A stretch of 29,860 bases of DNA from an uncultured Lachnospiraceae bacterium (GCA_947177925.1 CAMWWJ010000004.1:1-29860), one strand, 5' to 3'. Counted from the stretch's first letter, positions 7,928 through 15,320 are shown. The notes: a model not told the origin generated them from the sequence alone. Program-made: numbers and translations.

Positions 7928-8326
7928 TTAGGATATCCATTCTCCCTCAAATTTAATTTCATCATATTGTCCTTCGCTGTCAATTTGGGCATTCAGTTTT
8001 AAGGGTTCTCCCTGATTAGGAGTATTGGTATACGGCAGTGAATACCGATTTACAAATCTGCTAAATGTATGATAAGCGGATGCTGAAGCACCTGATTCTC
8101 TTTTGACTCTGAAACCAATTACATCTTTATTCTGAATAAAATTACTATAAGTTGTATTCTGGTTGGATATATACCACACAGAGCCTGATAAGTCCTTTGT
8201 GTTTGTAGCAACCTGCTTTACGCCCTCACTTCTTGTGATTTTGAATGCGATACCCTTTGCAAAACACGTTGAACCACACATAAGCATTGTTAATAAACAA
8301 GTCATTGCTAAAATTCTTTTTTTCAT
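7928..8326 (-). CDS. Small secreted protein of unknown function
   Basis: The 132-aa product begins with a clear signal peptide: MKKR, a hydrophobic stretch to about residue 21, then a likely cleavage site near CFA-KG. The mature part is about 110 residues, rich in Ser, Asn, Thr and Tyr, with no cysteine pattern, repeat or motif that I recognise. The start at 8326 is chosen because AGGAGA lies nine bases upstream. An earlier in-frame ATG lacks a ribosome site and would put charged residues before the signal. It is the first gene after the second agr-type promoter and so probably the most strongly induced. It may be an effector, an adhesin-like factor or a chaperone for the exporter. Confidence 0.72.
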   Translation of the reverse strand: MKKRILAMTCLLTMLMCGSTCFAKGIAFKITRSEGVKQVATNTKDLSGSVWYISNQNTTYSNFIQNKDVIGFRVKRESGASASAYHTFSRFVNRYSLPYTNTPNQGEPLKLNAQIDSEGQYDEIKFEGEWIS

Positions 8327-8433
8327 GTTACGATTTCTCCTTTCAAAAATATATATGTACACATAACCCGCATAGTAAACATCACTATTTTACTTTCAAC
8401 AAAAAACTTCCATTTCCGAAGCTGTTGCTTTTT

Positions 8434-8516
8434 CCTCCTTTCAATTGGCATTCTAGCACAATTTCTTTATCATGCCGTTTCATGTCAAAATTAGACTATG
8501 TTTTTGTACTAATTAT
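8434..8516 (-). promoter_or_regulatory. Second agr-type promoter module (copy 2)
   Basis: This block matches the agrD upstream region nearly base for base. It shares ATGCCGTTTCATGT, the AAAATT spacer, the extended -10 TGCTAGAAT on the minus strand (plus ATTCTA 8450-8455) and even TTGAAAGGAGG. The match stops where agrD has its ATG. The leader from here to the first gene is about 110 bases, and the copied ribosome site has no usable start codon (the next ATG opens five codons). It is the only promoter-like signal in the 8327-8550 gap and points towards the transporter operon. Confidence 0.72.
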
Positions 8517-8550
8517 TTTTTCATGCCTTTCTTTGGATTGTTGAAATATA

Positions 8551-8602
8551 AAAAAAGACTATCTCGAACTGTTCCTAAAAAGTAACAAGTTTAAGATAAT
8601 CT
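8551..8602 (-). terminator. Terminator after the TfoX-domain gene
   Basis: On the minus strand, AGATTATCTTAAACT pairs with AGTTCGAGATAGTCT around a loop of about 20 bases, followed by seven T residues. It separates the upstream gene from the agr-type promoter of the next operon. Confidence 0.8.
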
Positions 8603-8671
8603 CTCTCGCTCCTGCAAGTTTTACAGCAAGACTGTGCTTCTTCTACCTATAATCATTTTTCATCCCTGCGC

Positions 8672-8929
8672 TCATTTCTTATGCCACTGGTAAAACTCCT
8701 TCAACTCCGCTTTTATAGCATCCGGCAGCGCAGTTTTTTTCACACCCTGAATGGCACCTTCCAATGCCAGCAGCCTATGAATACAGGCGGATTCATCTAT
8801 CGCCTGGATTTTCAGCCATGCCTGTTTTGAACCAATGGCTTTTAAATCATCCTCGGTCATAATTCCCACCTGATTCAGTTGCTCTTCTATGATTTCCCCT
8901 ATATTTGGTAATTTTGACAGTTCGCCCAT
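8672..8929 (-). CDS. TfoX C-terminal-domain family protein
   Basis: The 85-aa protein matches the free-standing TfoX/Sxy C-terminal domain. It starts LPNIGEIIEEQLNQVGI, a helix-hairpin-helix-like turn, and continues with EDLKAIG, the conserved RLLALEGAIQGV helix and TALPDAIKAEL. In proteobacteria the full TfoX/Sxy protein regulates competence. Stand-alone copies in Firmicutes have no established role, and competence should not be assumed. AGGAGG lies upstream of the start. It is about 105 bases downstream of the PadR gene on the same strand and may share its transcript. Confidence 0.82.
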   Translation of the reverse strand: MGELSKLPNIGEIIEEQLNQVGIMTEDDLKAIGSKQAWLKIQAIDESACIHRLLALEGAIQGVKKTALPDAIKAELKEFYQWHKK

Positions 8930-9035
8930 AATCCTGTTCCTCCTGTTTGTTCAGCCTTATCTATCCCTTCGTTTATTGGAATGTCTATTGCTGGTATCTT
9001 TTCTACTGGCTGCTCCGGCAAAAACTTAGACAGCT

Positions 9036-9557
9036 CTAATTCTTTTTTAGCGTTGCAATCCATTCCTCGATTGCCTGTACCAAAAGAAACTGCTGGCGTA
9101 AAACCGCCATACCCGTAGCTGGAACATCGGGAACATTTTCTTTCAAAGCAATGTTTTCCTCCAGATGGGTTTTCAGCACATTTATATTGCCTTCGATATT
9201 ATCCAGACATTCTTTCTGGCTTTCCTTTGACATACTTTCCAAATTAACAATAACAGCATTAAAATCTAAAAATATGTTGATAGGCTTGCAGGATATTTCA
9301 AACATCAGCTTTTCAAATTCTTCATTTCCTGCATCCGTCAAGCTATACACCGCTTTTTCTGGCATTTTCCCATCTTTTTCGGTACGGCTTGTAATAAGCC
9401 CTTTCTCTTCTAACTGGATAACCTTCTTATAAATAGATGGAGTACTGATTTTTACCCACTTTGAAATATTACGGTATTCCACAAGTTTTTGAATGTCGTA
9501 TGCACTCAAAGACTCCTTTTTCAACATTCCCAACACAATTAAATCAATGGTTGCCAT
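9036..9557 (-). CDS. PadR-family transcriptional regulator
   Basis: The 173-aa protein has an N-terminal winged helix, including LSAYDIQKLVEY, STPSIYKKVIQLEEKGLITSR and AVYSLTDAGNEEFEKL, the classic PadR layout. A helical C-terminus (about 90-173) would form the dimerisation arm. It is divergent from a MATE efflux gene, and the 121-base gap holds perfect palindromes over both promoters. It therefore probably represses both genes and is released by a transported drug or metabolite. Confidence 0.88.
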   Translation of the reverse strand: MATIDLIVLGMLKKESLSAYDIQKLVEYRNISKWVKISTPSIYKKVIQLEEKGLITSRTEKDGKMPEKAVYSLTDAGNEEFEKLMFEISCKPINIFLDFNAVIVNLESMSKESQKECLDNIEGNINVLKTHLEENIALKENVPDVPATGMAVLRQQFLLVQAIEEWIATLKKN

Positions 9558-9576
9558 AGAAAATCCTCCTTTGCTC

Positions 9577-9662
9577 TTGACAAGTACTATAAATTATAGT
9601 AAAGTAAGTTCTGCTACGCAATTGCTATATTTTATAGTACTATAAATAATACTATTAGTCAA
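9577..9662. promoter_or_regulatory. Divergent promoter and PadR operator region
   Basis: Two palindromes are visible: TACTATAA-A-TTATAGTA at 9585-9601 and TTTATAGTACTATAAA at 9631-9646. The regulator promoter on the minus strand is TTGACT (plus 9657-9662), a 17-base spacer, then TACTAT (plus 9634-9639), which lies inside the second palindrome. For the pump, TTGACA at 9577-9582 with a 17-base spacer gives TAAAGT at 9600-9605, next to the first palindrome. Repressor binding would block both. Confidence 0.75.
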
Positions 9663-9678
9663 ACGAAAGGAGCAAATA

Positions 9679-11064
9679 ATGAACAGTCAAAGTAAAAAAA
9701 TGGTGCTGCTCGGTAGTGCCTCCATACCAAAAGCACTTTTAGCAATGGGGATTCCTACAATGATTGGTATGTTAGTAAATGCTTTCTACAATCTTGTTGA
9801 TGCCTATTTTGTAGGCGGATTAGGAGAAAGCCAAATGGGGGCAATCTCCGTGGTTTATCCTCTCGGACAGGTCGTCGTTGGTCTTGGGTTGCTGTTCGGA
9901 AATGGTGCAGCTTCCTATATTTCCCGATTGTTAGGTCGTGGAGATAAGGAAAATGCTGATAAAGTTGCAAGTACCGCTTTATATAGCAGTGTATTCGCAG
10001 GGGCAGCCATCATTATTATTTCTATGGTATTTCTACAACCTATCTTAAAGCTCTTGGGGGCAACAGACAGCATCCTGCCTTATGCCACCACATACGCAAG
10101 CATCTATATCATTTCCTGCATCTTCAATGTGTTCAATGTCACTATGAATAATATCGTGACAAGTGAAGGGGCTGCAAAAACAACCATGTGTGCCTTGCTG
10201 ATGGGAGCAGTACTCAACATCGCCTTAGACCCGCTCTTTATTTATGTATTGGACTTAGGCGTAGCAGGAGCAGCAATAGCAACGGCAATCTCGCAAGTAG
10301 TGTCAACCTGCGTTTATCTGACTTATGTCCTGCGAAAGAAAAGTGTTTTTCATTTTCAGATTAAGGATTGTACCTATACAAAGGAAATTATGTCTGAGAT
10401 TTTCAAAATTGGTATTCCGACAATGGTGTTCCAGATATTAACGAGTGTTTCCATTTCTTTAATCAACAATGCCGCAGGTGATTACGGCGATTCAGCCATT
10501 GCAGGCATGGGAGTTGTCACCCGTCTTATTTCTATGGGCAGTCTGTCCGTATTCGGATTTATTAAAGGCTTTCAACCCATTGCGGGATACAGCTATGGAG
10601 CAAAGAAATTTGACCGCCTGCGTGAAGCAATCAAAACTTCTATTCTTTGGTCTACGGTTTTCTGCGTCATTTTCGGCATAATACTGGCTCTGTTCCATAC
10701 GGCTATCGTTTCCAGATTTACAAAGAGCGATGCTGAAATGATTCGTATCGGGGCAGCATCTTTGAGAGCAAATGGCATTACCATTATGCTTTTTGGATTT
10801 TACACGGTCTATTCCTCTTTGTTCCTTGCTTTGGGAAAAGGAAAAGAAGGCTTTATCCTCGGAGCTTGCAGGCAGGGAATTTGCTTTATCCCCGTTATCC
10901 TACTTCTTCCAATGGTCTGGGGACTTAATGGAATTTTGTATGCCCAACCGATTGCCGATGTGCTTTCCGCAATCATAACAGTATTTATGGCGATACCACT
11001 TCACAAAAAACTGAATGAAATGCAGAAGCAAGTTGCTGCAGCAAGTACAGATAACAATAATTAA
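9679..11064 (+). CDS. MATE-family multidrug efflux transporter
   Basis: The 461-aa protein has about twelve membrane helices in two similar halves, as expected for MATE transporters. These exchange drugs or metabolites for Na+ or H+ across the cell membrane. The N-terminus, with IPKALLAMGIPTMIGMLVNAFYNLVDAYFVG, is the family signature, and the second half restarts near IFKIGIPTMVFQI. AAAGGAG lies before the ATG. It is divergent from a PadR-type regulator, a usual arrangement for inducible pumps. The substrate is unknown. Confidence 0.93.
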   Translation: MNSQSKKMVLLGSASIPKALLAMGIPTMIGMLVNAFYNLVDAYFVGGLGESQMGAISVVYPLGQVVVGLGLLFGNGAASYISRLLGRGDKENADKVASTALYSSVFAGAAIIIISMVFLQPILKLLGATDSILPYATTYASIYIISCIFNVFNVTMNNIVTSEGAAKTTMCALLMGAVLNIALDPLFIYVLDLGVAGAAIATAISQVVSTCVYLTYVLRKKSVFHFQIKDCTYTKEIMSEIFKIGIPTMVFQILTSVSISLINNAAGDYGDSAIAGMGVVTRLISMGSLSVFGFIKGFQPIAGYSYGAKKFDRLREAIKTSILWSTVFCVIFGIILALFHTAIVSRFTKSDAEMIRIGAASLRANGITIMLFGFYTVYSSLFLALGKGKEGFILGACRQGICFIPVILLLPMVWGLNGILYAQPIADVLSAIITVFMAIPLHKKLNEMQKQVAAASTDNNN

Positions 11065-11085
11065 ATACGCTTTCTTTCTAATAAT

Positions 11086-11128
11086 AGAGCCGATGATCTG
11101 TGAGTAATCTCACAAGTTCATCGGCTCT
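11086..11128. terminator. Hairpin, probable terminator of the MATE gene
   Basis: AGAGCCGATGA pairs perfectly with TCATCGGCTCT, with an inner TGAG/CTCA. The T-run after it is weak (GTGTCTTT). The right arm overlaps the last codons of a small minus-strand ORF. Confidence 0.6.
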
Positions 11129-11240
11129 GTGTCTTTGCGTCTGGCTCTTTGATAAACTTATTTGTGTAATATTCATCGCCTGCTTCCTCCTCTCCGGCAA
11201 ACCACAAATACGCATCTTCCAGTCTTTCATATGTGCTCAT
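11118..11240 (-). CDS. Small ORF, 40 aa, unknown function
   Basis: This ORF is too short for usual calling but has GGAGGTG six bases before its ATG. The product starts MSTYERLEDAYLWFAGEEEA and is acidic, with several aromatic residues and no signal or membrane segment. Its stop lies in the hairpin after the MATE gene. I do not recognise a family. The strong ribosome site and ordered composition favour a real gene, but it could be a remnant. Confidence 0.45.
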   Translation of the reverse strand: MSTYERLEDAYLWFAGEEEAGDEYYTNKFIKEPDAKTQSR

Positions 11241-11342
11241 CCAGTACACCTCCATACTCATTATTGCACACTTTTAAACTCTAGTGTTAAAGTGCAGGGT
11301 TTTTCAGTATACCGTCCTGTTAACCAAAAAGTAAGTTATATT

Positions 11343-12314
11343 TTATTCAAATGCCGGTTCTATATCCTTCTTAATCAACTCTATTCTATCCCCTGCTTTT
11401 GGCACAAAGAGAGCAGCCATAGAAACCACCAGCTTCTTCCTTGTATTCACATAAATTATATTGCCACCATCTCCCATAGCTGCAAAACCATCCTCATTTA
11501 CCCACCATAAATATCCATATGGCAGATTCCATTTTTTCCATCGGCTGTGTTCCATCGTACTTTCCTCTACCCATCCCTTGGAAACAATCTGCCGCTCCTC
11601 CCACATCCCGTCATTCAGATATAGCTGGCCAATCTTTGCCATATCCATAGGCGTAAGCGTAAGACCCCAGCCCGCCGCATGAATTCCCGTTGGGTCTACT
11701 ACCCATCCGCTAATGTCCGTAGACTTGTTAAATGCCATTTGTTCCTCTTTGTTTTGGAACGATAAATTGTTTTCCACTTTAATCCCAAGCGGTTCAAACA
11801 AATTTTCTTCTGCAAAATTTAATACGGATTTTCCTGTTGCTTTCACTAAAATTCCCGATAAGATATCCGGCCCAATCAACGGCGCATATCGAAATGTTCC
11901 TGTCTTTCTGCGGCCGCCTAATAAATCAAGTGATAATTTCACCCAGTCACTACTTGTAAAGTATTTTACATAGGGTGCAAAAAATCGATATTTATAAGGC
12001 GCTGTCATTGTCAGCATATCCCTTAGTGTAATATTCTGTATTGTAGCCTCTCCCTTTTTCAATTTGTATTCGTGGAAAAAATCTAACACCTTCTCTTCCA
12101 TATTTTTAATGTACCCCTTATCCAACGCAATTCCAATCAATATGGAAATAACACTTTTTGTCACAGAATAAACGTGAACACGGCTGTCTGCTGTGCACCC
12201 CTTAAAATATTTTTCATAGGATACAATTCCATCTTTTAATATGACTATACCGGTGGTATTTCGGTATTTACTGTTTATTTTCTGTTCCAGTCCTTCTTTT
12301 TTTATCTGATCCAT
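11343..12314 (-). CDS. Beta-lactamase-fold serine hydrolase (class C-like)
   Basis: The 323-aa protein belongs to the serine beta-lactamase/penicillin-binding-protein-like superfamily. The SxxK motif is SVTK at 50-53 (Ser nucleophile, Lys base), a Tyr follows near 143 in FRYAPLIGPD, and the third-motif region is close to MGDGGN. HAAGWGLTLTPMDMAKIGQLYLNDG is typical of the esterase/peptidase group, not of true beta-lactamases. No signal peptide is visible, so it is probably cytoplasmic. The start at 12314 is chosen because GGAGGAG lies seven bases upstream. An earlier in-frame start would overlap the MerR gene. Natural substrate unknown; resistance should not be assumed. Confidence 0.85.
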   Translation of the reverse strand: MDQIKKEGLEQKINSKYRNTTGIVILKDGIVSYEKYFKGCTADSRVHVYSVTKSVISILIGIALDKGYIKNMEEKVLDFFHEYKLKKGEATIQNITLRDMLTMTAPYKYRFFAPYVKYFTSSDWVKLSLDLLGGRRKTGTFRYAPLIGPDILSGILVKATGKSVLNFAEENLFEPLGIKVENNLSFQNKEEQMAFNKSTDISGWVVDPTGIHAAGWGLTLTPMDMAKIGQLYLNDGMWEERQIVSKGWVEESTMEHSRWKKWNLPYGYLWWVNEDGFAAMGDGGNIIYVNTRKKLVVSMAALFVPKAGDRIELIKKDIEPAFE

Positions 12315-12336
12315 ACGCCTTCTCCTCCCACATACT

Positions 12337-13191
12337 TCATAATACCTGCTTGCCATTCCGGTCTTTTAAAACTCTCTTTTTAACCGGATAATAAACTTCA
12401 GTAATAAGTTCACTTTCCTGTGAAACCTCTGCCGGGTTTGTTACATATACCTCATACAAAGCATTACTGTTTTCATAGCCCTCCCTTTTTGCCCATTCTA
12501 TTTGTTTTGCATAAACTGAAGGAAGCTGTGAATAAGAGCCCTGCACAACTGTTTTCAAACATAGTCCTGGACAGAAATCCCTTGTTCCAGTGGCATACTC
12601 TTTGATAGGGATTGCAAATTCCGTATCTAATCCATATGGGGTATACTCATCGCCATGAAACAGTACCATTGGCGGAGCAGTTGCTGTCAGTTTTTTCTCT
12701 TCCATTTTCCGAAATAGTTTTCCGAAGCAAATGCCATACTCTTCTGAAAACTCATGCTCTAAAACATTCTTCCGTATCGATAGAAGATACATCATCGGTA
12801 TCTCGACTAGCTGTACATCAATGCTTTCCATACATGACATGATAGATTTACCCTTTCTCAAATTTGACATATCGCTGTCTATCTGGTGCAGAGTGTCTTC
12901 AAACTTCTGCACCTTTACCGCAATCTCCTTTTTCTTTTTATGAAGCGCAGCAAAAAGTACCTCATCCATCCGTTCTTCTGATTCAAAGATTGATTTAATC
13001 TCTTCCAAAGAAAAGCAATAGGCCTTCAAACGATTAATCAGCAGCATCTTCTCTAGTTGGTCGATGGAATAATACCGATAGCCATTTTCCGGATTGATCT
13101 CATCCGGCAGTATCAAGCCTATTTCCGCATAGTATCTGAGTGTCTTTGTTGATACTTTGCATATGTTTGAAAATTCTCCGATTGTGAGCAT
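12337..13191 (-). CDS. MerR-family regulator with GyrI-like ligand domain
   Basis: The 284-aa protein has the MerR winged helix at the N-terminus (LTIGEFSNICKVSTKTLRYY, then GLILPDEINPENGYRYYS), a dimerising coiled coil at about 75-115 and a C-terminal domain of about 155 residues resembling the GyrI/BmrR effector-binding fold. Such proteins sense small, often cationic or aromatic ligands. It lies 22 bases upstream of the serine hydrolase gene in one operon, and its promoter carries the matching operator. The ligand is not predictable. Confidence 0.9.
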   Translation of the reverse strand: MLTIGEFSNICKVSTKTLRYYAEIGLILPDEINPENGYRYYSIDQLEKMLLINRLKAYCFSLEEIKSIFESEERMDEVLFAALHKKKKEIAVKVQKFEDTLHQIDSDMSNLRKGKSIMSCMESIDVQLVEIPMMYLLSIRKNVLEHEFSEEYGICFGKLFRKMEEKKLTATAPPMVLFHGDEYTPYGLDTEFAIPIKEYATGTRDFCPGLCLKTVVQGSYSQLPSVYAKQIEWAKREGYENSNALYEVYVTNPAEVSQESELITEVYYPVKKRVLKDRNGKQVL

Positions 13192-13213
13192 ATGCGAACC
13201 TCCTTTTAATTCC

Positions 13214-13244
13214 AGTATAAACTTTGCCCTAGGGGGAAAGTCAA
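13214..13244 (-). promoter_or_regulatory. MerR-type promoter with 19-bp spacer and dyad
   Basis: On the minus strand, TTGACT (plus 13239-13244) and TATACT (plus 13214-13219) are separated by 19 bases. The spacer region holds the dyad ACTTTnCCC-nnn-GGGnAAAGT (13221-13241). An over-long spacer with a central dyad is the hallmark of promoters that MerR proteins activate by DNA distortion, so the regulator probably activates its own operon. Confidence 0.8.
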
Positions 13245-13384
13245 CGGCACTTTTAATGCCCTGCCCAGCAGTTCGAGTGAGGCAGAGTGCTTACCCTTTC
13301 AAGGTAATAGCATTTTAGTCGAATAAAAAATTGATTGCAAGTCATATTCCTCTGAAATGTAAAATACCTCATTTTTTAATAATG

Positions 13385-13570
13385 TTATTTACTCAACCTC
13401 TTCTTAAGCGTGCATATCCTGGTACTTTCATCCATGTACTATGGCATGAGAAGATGTGGTGCAAAAGGTATTGCCCTGCTTTCCACAGCAAATCTGGAAT
13501 ACTTCTTTGTTTTCGCCGTGTTATTTTCAATATCCCCTGTATATGGAGAATAGATATACACCAGCAGACG
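13385..13570 (-). pseudogene. DUF4406/DUF7768-like fragment
   Basis: One frame reads LLVYIYSPYTGDIENNTAK and later RFAVESRAIPFAPHLLMP, which resembles the nucleoside deoxyribosyltransferase-like DUF4406/DUF7768 proteins of phages and ICEs. A TAG follows at the place where relatives have a Gln (CAG to TAG), and the reading frame ends soon after. The N-terminal start is gone because the fragment is fused to the antirepressor remnant. It is a relic. Confidence 0.65.
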
Positions 13571-13802
13571 ATAGCCGGATTGGCAAGTACCTCATTCATG
13601 GCATAAAGGCCATGTCTTCTGATAGTAGGCAGAGCCTCGGATGTTACCCATCTCTTAAAGCGTTTTACATTTGGCATCTTGCTGGCATTTGTGTATCCAA
13701 GGATTTCTGAATATCCTTCGCAACAAAATATGGCTCACCTTCTACTGTGACTGTATGGACAGAGCCGAATTCCGCATTCTTGAAAATCTGTAATTCACTC
13801 AT
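13571..13802 (-). pseudogene. BRO/antirepressor gene remnant
   Basis: The start is intact (AAGGAGG eight bases before ATG). The product begins MSELQIFKNAEFGSVHTVTV and has PYFVAKDI, the BRO-N start of phage antirepressors. After KDIQKS the frame shifts. The next frame gives LGYTNASK joined directly to MPNVKRFKRWVTSEALPTIR, which in intact relatives lies tens of residues further on. An internal deletion between two short Ser-Lys (AGCAAG-like) sites explains this. The first frame ends at 13665. The C-terminal part is replaced by the DUF4406-like fragment. Confidence 0.75.
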
Positions 13803-13895
13803 CGAATTATCCTCCTTAAAATATTGATGAGGTTGTTCCTCTCAAGTCACAGGCAAAGAAAAAAGAGCAGATTTTAAACTGATTTTTAAAATTTA

Positions 13896-13925
13896 TTGAA
13901 TATTTATCGCAGATTGTGCTATACT
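13896..13925 (+). promoter_or_regulatory. Possible upstream promoter of the type III TA locus
   Basis: TTGAAT (13896-13901), an 18-base spacer and TATACT (13920-13925) with an upstream TG form a good extended -10 promoter on the plus strand, about 70 bases before the main antitoxin promoter. The rest of the 13803-13966 gap is AT-rich with nothing else recognised. Confidence 0.45.
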
Positions 13926-13966
13926 GCTTGTGGGATAATTTTTCTTACTGAACACTGAAAATTTCC

Positions 13967-13995
13967 TTGACAAAACAGGGAAAAACGCATAGCAT
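13967..13995 (+). promoter_or_regulatory. Promoter of the type III toxin-antitoxin locus
   Basis: A consensus TTGACA (13967-13972), an exact 17-base spacer and TAGCAT (13990-13995) lie immediately before the RNA repeats. This strong promoter fits the need for abundant antitoxin RNA. Confidence 0.8.
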
Positions 13996-14000
13996 AAAAG

Positions 14001-14084
14001 TAGGAAGAGACTTCCTAGGTGTCCCACTACCTTAAAGGTGAATTATGATTGGTGTTCCGCCACCATGAAGGGCGAATTATGATG
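14001..14084 (+). ncRNA. Type III antitoxin RNA with two tandem repeats
   Basis: A perfect hairpin TAGGAAG-AGA-CTTCCTA (14001-14017) comes first. Two tandem repeats of about 34 bases follow, 14018-14050 and 14051-14084. They share GGTGTnCC(G/A)C(C/T)ACC, then AAGG-GAATTATGAT. Each has a short GGTG/(C/T)ACC stem followed by an A-rich segment, consistent with the pseudoknots of ToxI/CptI-type antitoxins. No protein start with a sensible ORF is present. The RNA would be cut by the toxin into repeat units that bind and inhibit it. The pseudoknot is inferred. Confidence 0.8.
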
Positions 14085-14122
14085 AATGAGTAAGGATATC
14101 CTTCCTTACTCATTACTTTTTT
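14085..14122 (+). terminator. Terminator between antitoxin repeats and toxin gene
   Basis: AATGAGTAAGGA pairs perfectly with TCCTTACTCATT (14103-14114) around a 6-base loop and is followed by a T-run to 14122. Type III loci place such a partial terminator here, so that antitoxin RNA is made in excess and only read-through transcripts express the toxin. Confidence 0.9.
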
Positions 14123-14134
14123 AGGAGAAGCCAT

Positions 14135-14644
14135 ATGGATCTATTTTTTTATGATGTAGATGCAGAATATGTAAAATACCTCAAGGCAACAGAAACAGCC
14201 AAACGTGGTTTTACCCGCGTTCCTGATGTAAAATATCAAAACGAAAGAAAAATGGTCTGTGGTGTTGTACTGAAAATAAATGGGTACAAATATTATGTTC
14301 CTGTATCTTCTTACAAGAAAAAACAACCAAATAATTTATTAATTCGCCTGGAAGATGATAGTTTCAATCAGGTAAAAGGTTCTCTGCGGTTTAACTACAT
14401 GTTTCCAATTGATGATAAATACATATCCAGACGTAATTTCAACAAAGAAACTCCCGGTCGTAAAGAATTCTTGCGTAGACAATGGGTATACTGCAATTCC
14501 ATTACGGATGATATAAAACAAATGGCTGAAGATACATATAAGGATGTTATTGCAGGCACTGATTCTTCATTGGTGAATGCATCCTGTGATTTCAAACTTT
14601 TAGAGGATGCGGCCAAAAATTATAATCCTGATAATCAGAATTAG
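14135..14644 (+). CDS. Type III toxin, ToxN/AbiQ-family endoribonuclease
   Basis: The 169-aa protein matches the ToxN/AbiQ/CptN family by length and landmarks. These are EYVKYLK near the N-terminus, FTRVPDVKY, the CGVVLKINGYKYYVPVSSYKK strand-loop (residues 42-62, whose Ser-Ser and Lys correspond to the active-site TSPK region of ToxN) and SLRFNYMFPI (about 83-92). Such toxins cut RNA and can abort phage infection when the antitoxin RNA is lost. RNA repeats and a terminator precede it, and AGGAGA lies before the ATG. It most resembles the Cpt subgroup known from gut Firmicutes. The frame appears intact. Confidence 0.88.
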   Translation: MDLFFYDVDAEYVKYLKATETAKRGFTRVPDVKYQNERKMVCGVVLKINGYKYYVPVSSYKKKQPNNLLIRLEDDSFNQVKGSLRFNYMFPIDDKYISRRNFNKETPGRKEFLRRQWVYCNSITDDIKQMAEDTYKDVIAGTDSSLVNASCDFKLLEDAAKNYNPDNQN

Positions 14645-14701
14645 TACATATACACCGTAAAGGTAAGCAATTAAGAATTTTCGCCGTAAGGACAGTCAAG
14701 A

Positions 14702-14725
14702 CACTCACTTTTGTGGGTGCCTTTT
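14702..14725 (+). terminator. Terminator after the toxin gene
   Basis: CACTCAC-TTTT-GTGGGTG, with one wobble pair, is followed by CCTTTTC. It closes the type III toxin transcript. Confidence 0.6.
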
Positions 14726-14729
14726 CATA

Positions 14730-15250
14730 TCAATCTTTCTTATAAAATTCTGTTTCAAATCCATCTGCACTCATTACAAGACCTTTTCCCAGGAAGGTGT
14801 TCTCCCCATCTGCTCACGGATAGAATCCAGAGAAACATTTTTGCTACACTCAATGATAAGTTCATCATGAACATGCCCACAGATAAAGCAATGAGACAAT
14901 GTCTGCATGACATAGCACCGAATATCTCTGGAGATTGCCTGCACGATGTCCTCCACAAATTTCGGACCATAACTTTCAATCCGCTCCCATAAATCTTAGT
15001 GCTCCCACGGAGCCACTATATCCGAGAGCCAATTCCGCAATCTTACCCCTCTGTCTCAAATGAGCATTCTGACCATGCTTTTCCACCGAAACTCCAAACA
15101 TGGCAGACGCACAATAAATATCTCCGTTATTTACAAATACCTCTGTTCTCCAATTCTCCCCGGCAAGCCATGACATGCTCCTGTAGCCTCAACACCGACA
15201 GCCGTCCATGCAGTAAACAGGTTTCCTATGGACTCATCCCGGCAACCACA
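14730..15250 (-). pseudogene. Phage family A DNA polymerase, fragmented
   Basis: Three frames carry pieces of the polymerase domain of a phage/ICE-type PolA. One reads SWLAGENWRTEVF, GGDIYC-like and KIAELALGYSGSVGALRFMGA (14976-15176). Another starts WERIESYGPKFVEDIVQAI and has the HVHDE motif C catalytic site (14774-15000). A third holds the tail MSADGFETEFYKKD. Between GALRFMGA and WERIESYG a large central part, including the finger region, is missing, and frame changes occur near 14985, near 14775 and near 15180. It is clearly non-functional. Confidence 0.75.
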
Positions 15251-15320
15251 CAATTTCCCAGTTTTGACTGTACCTGTTAGCATTAACGATGCTTCATCAG
15301 CTCTTCACTTTCGTTCAGCT

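Noticed and set aside
8672..8929. Natural competence regulator
   Set aside because: Only the C-terminal TfoX domain is present, and no competence genes are nearby.
11343..12314. True beta-lactamase resistance gene
   Set aside because: There is no signal peptide, and the motifs fit the broader serine hydrolase group, so resistance is not supported.
13255..13320. Possible tRNA fragment (AGTTCGAGT near 13270) as an attachment site
   Set aside because: No acceptor or anticodon arm can be folded, and the stem beside the TTCGAGT is not paired.
14041..14062. Small peptide ORF starting at ATG after AAGGTGAATT
   Set aside because: It encodes only seven residues and lies in the type III antitoxin repeats, which explain the pattern better.
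14001..14084. CRISPR-like short repeats
   Set aside because: There are only two copies in direct tandem, with no spacers and no cas genes.
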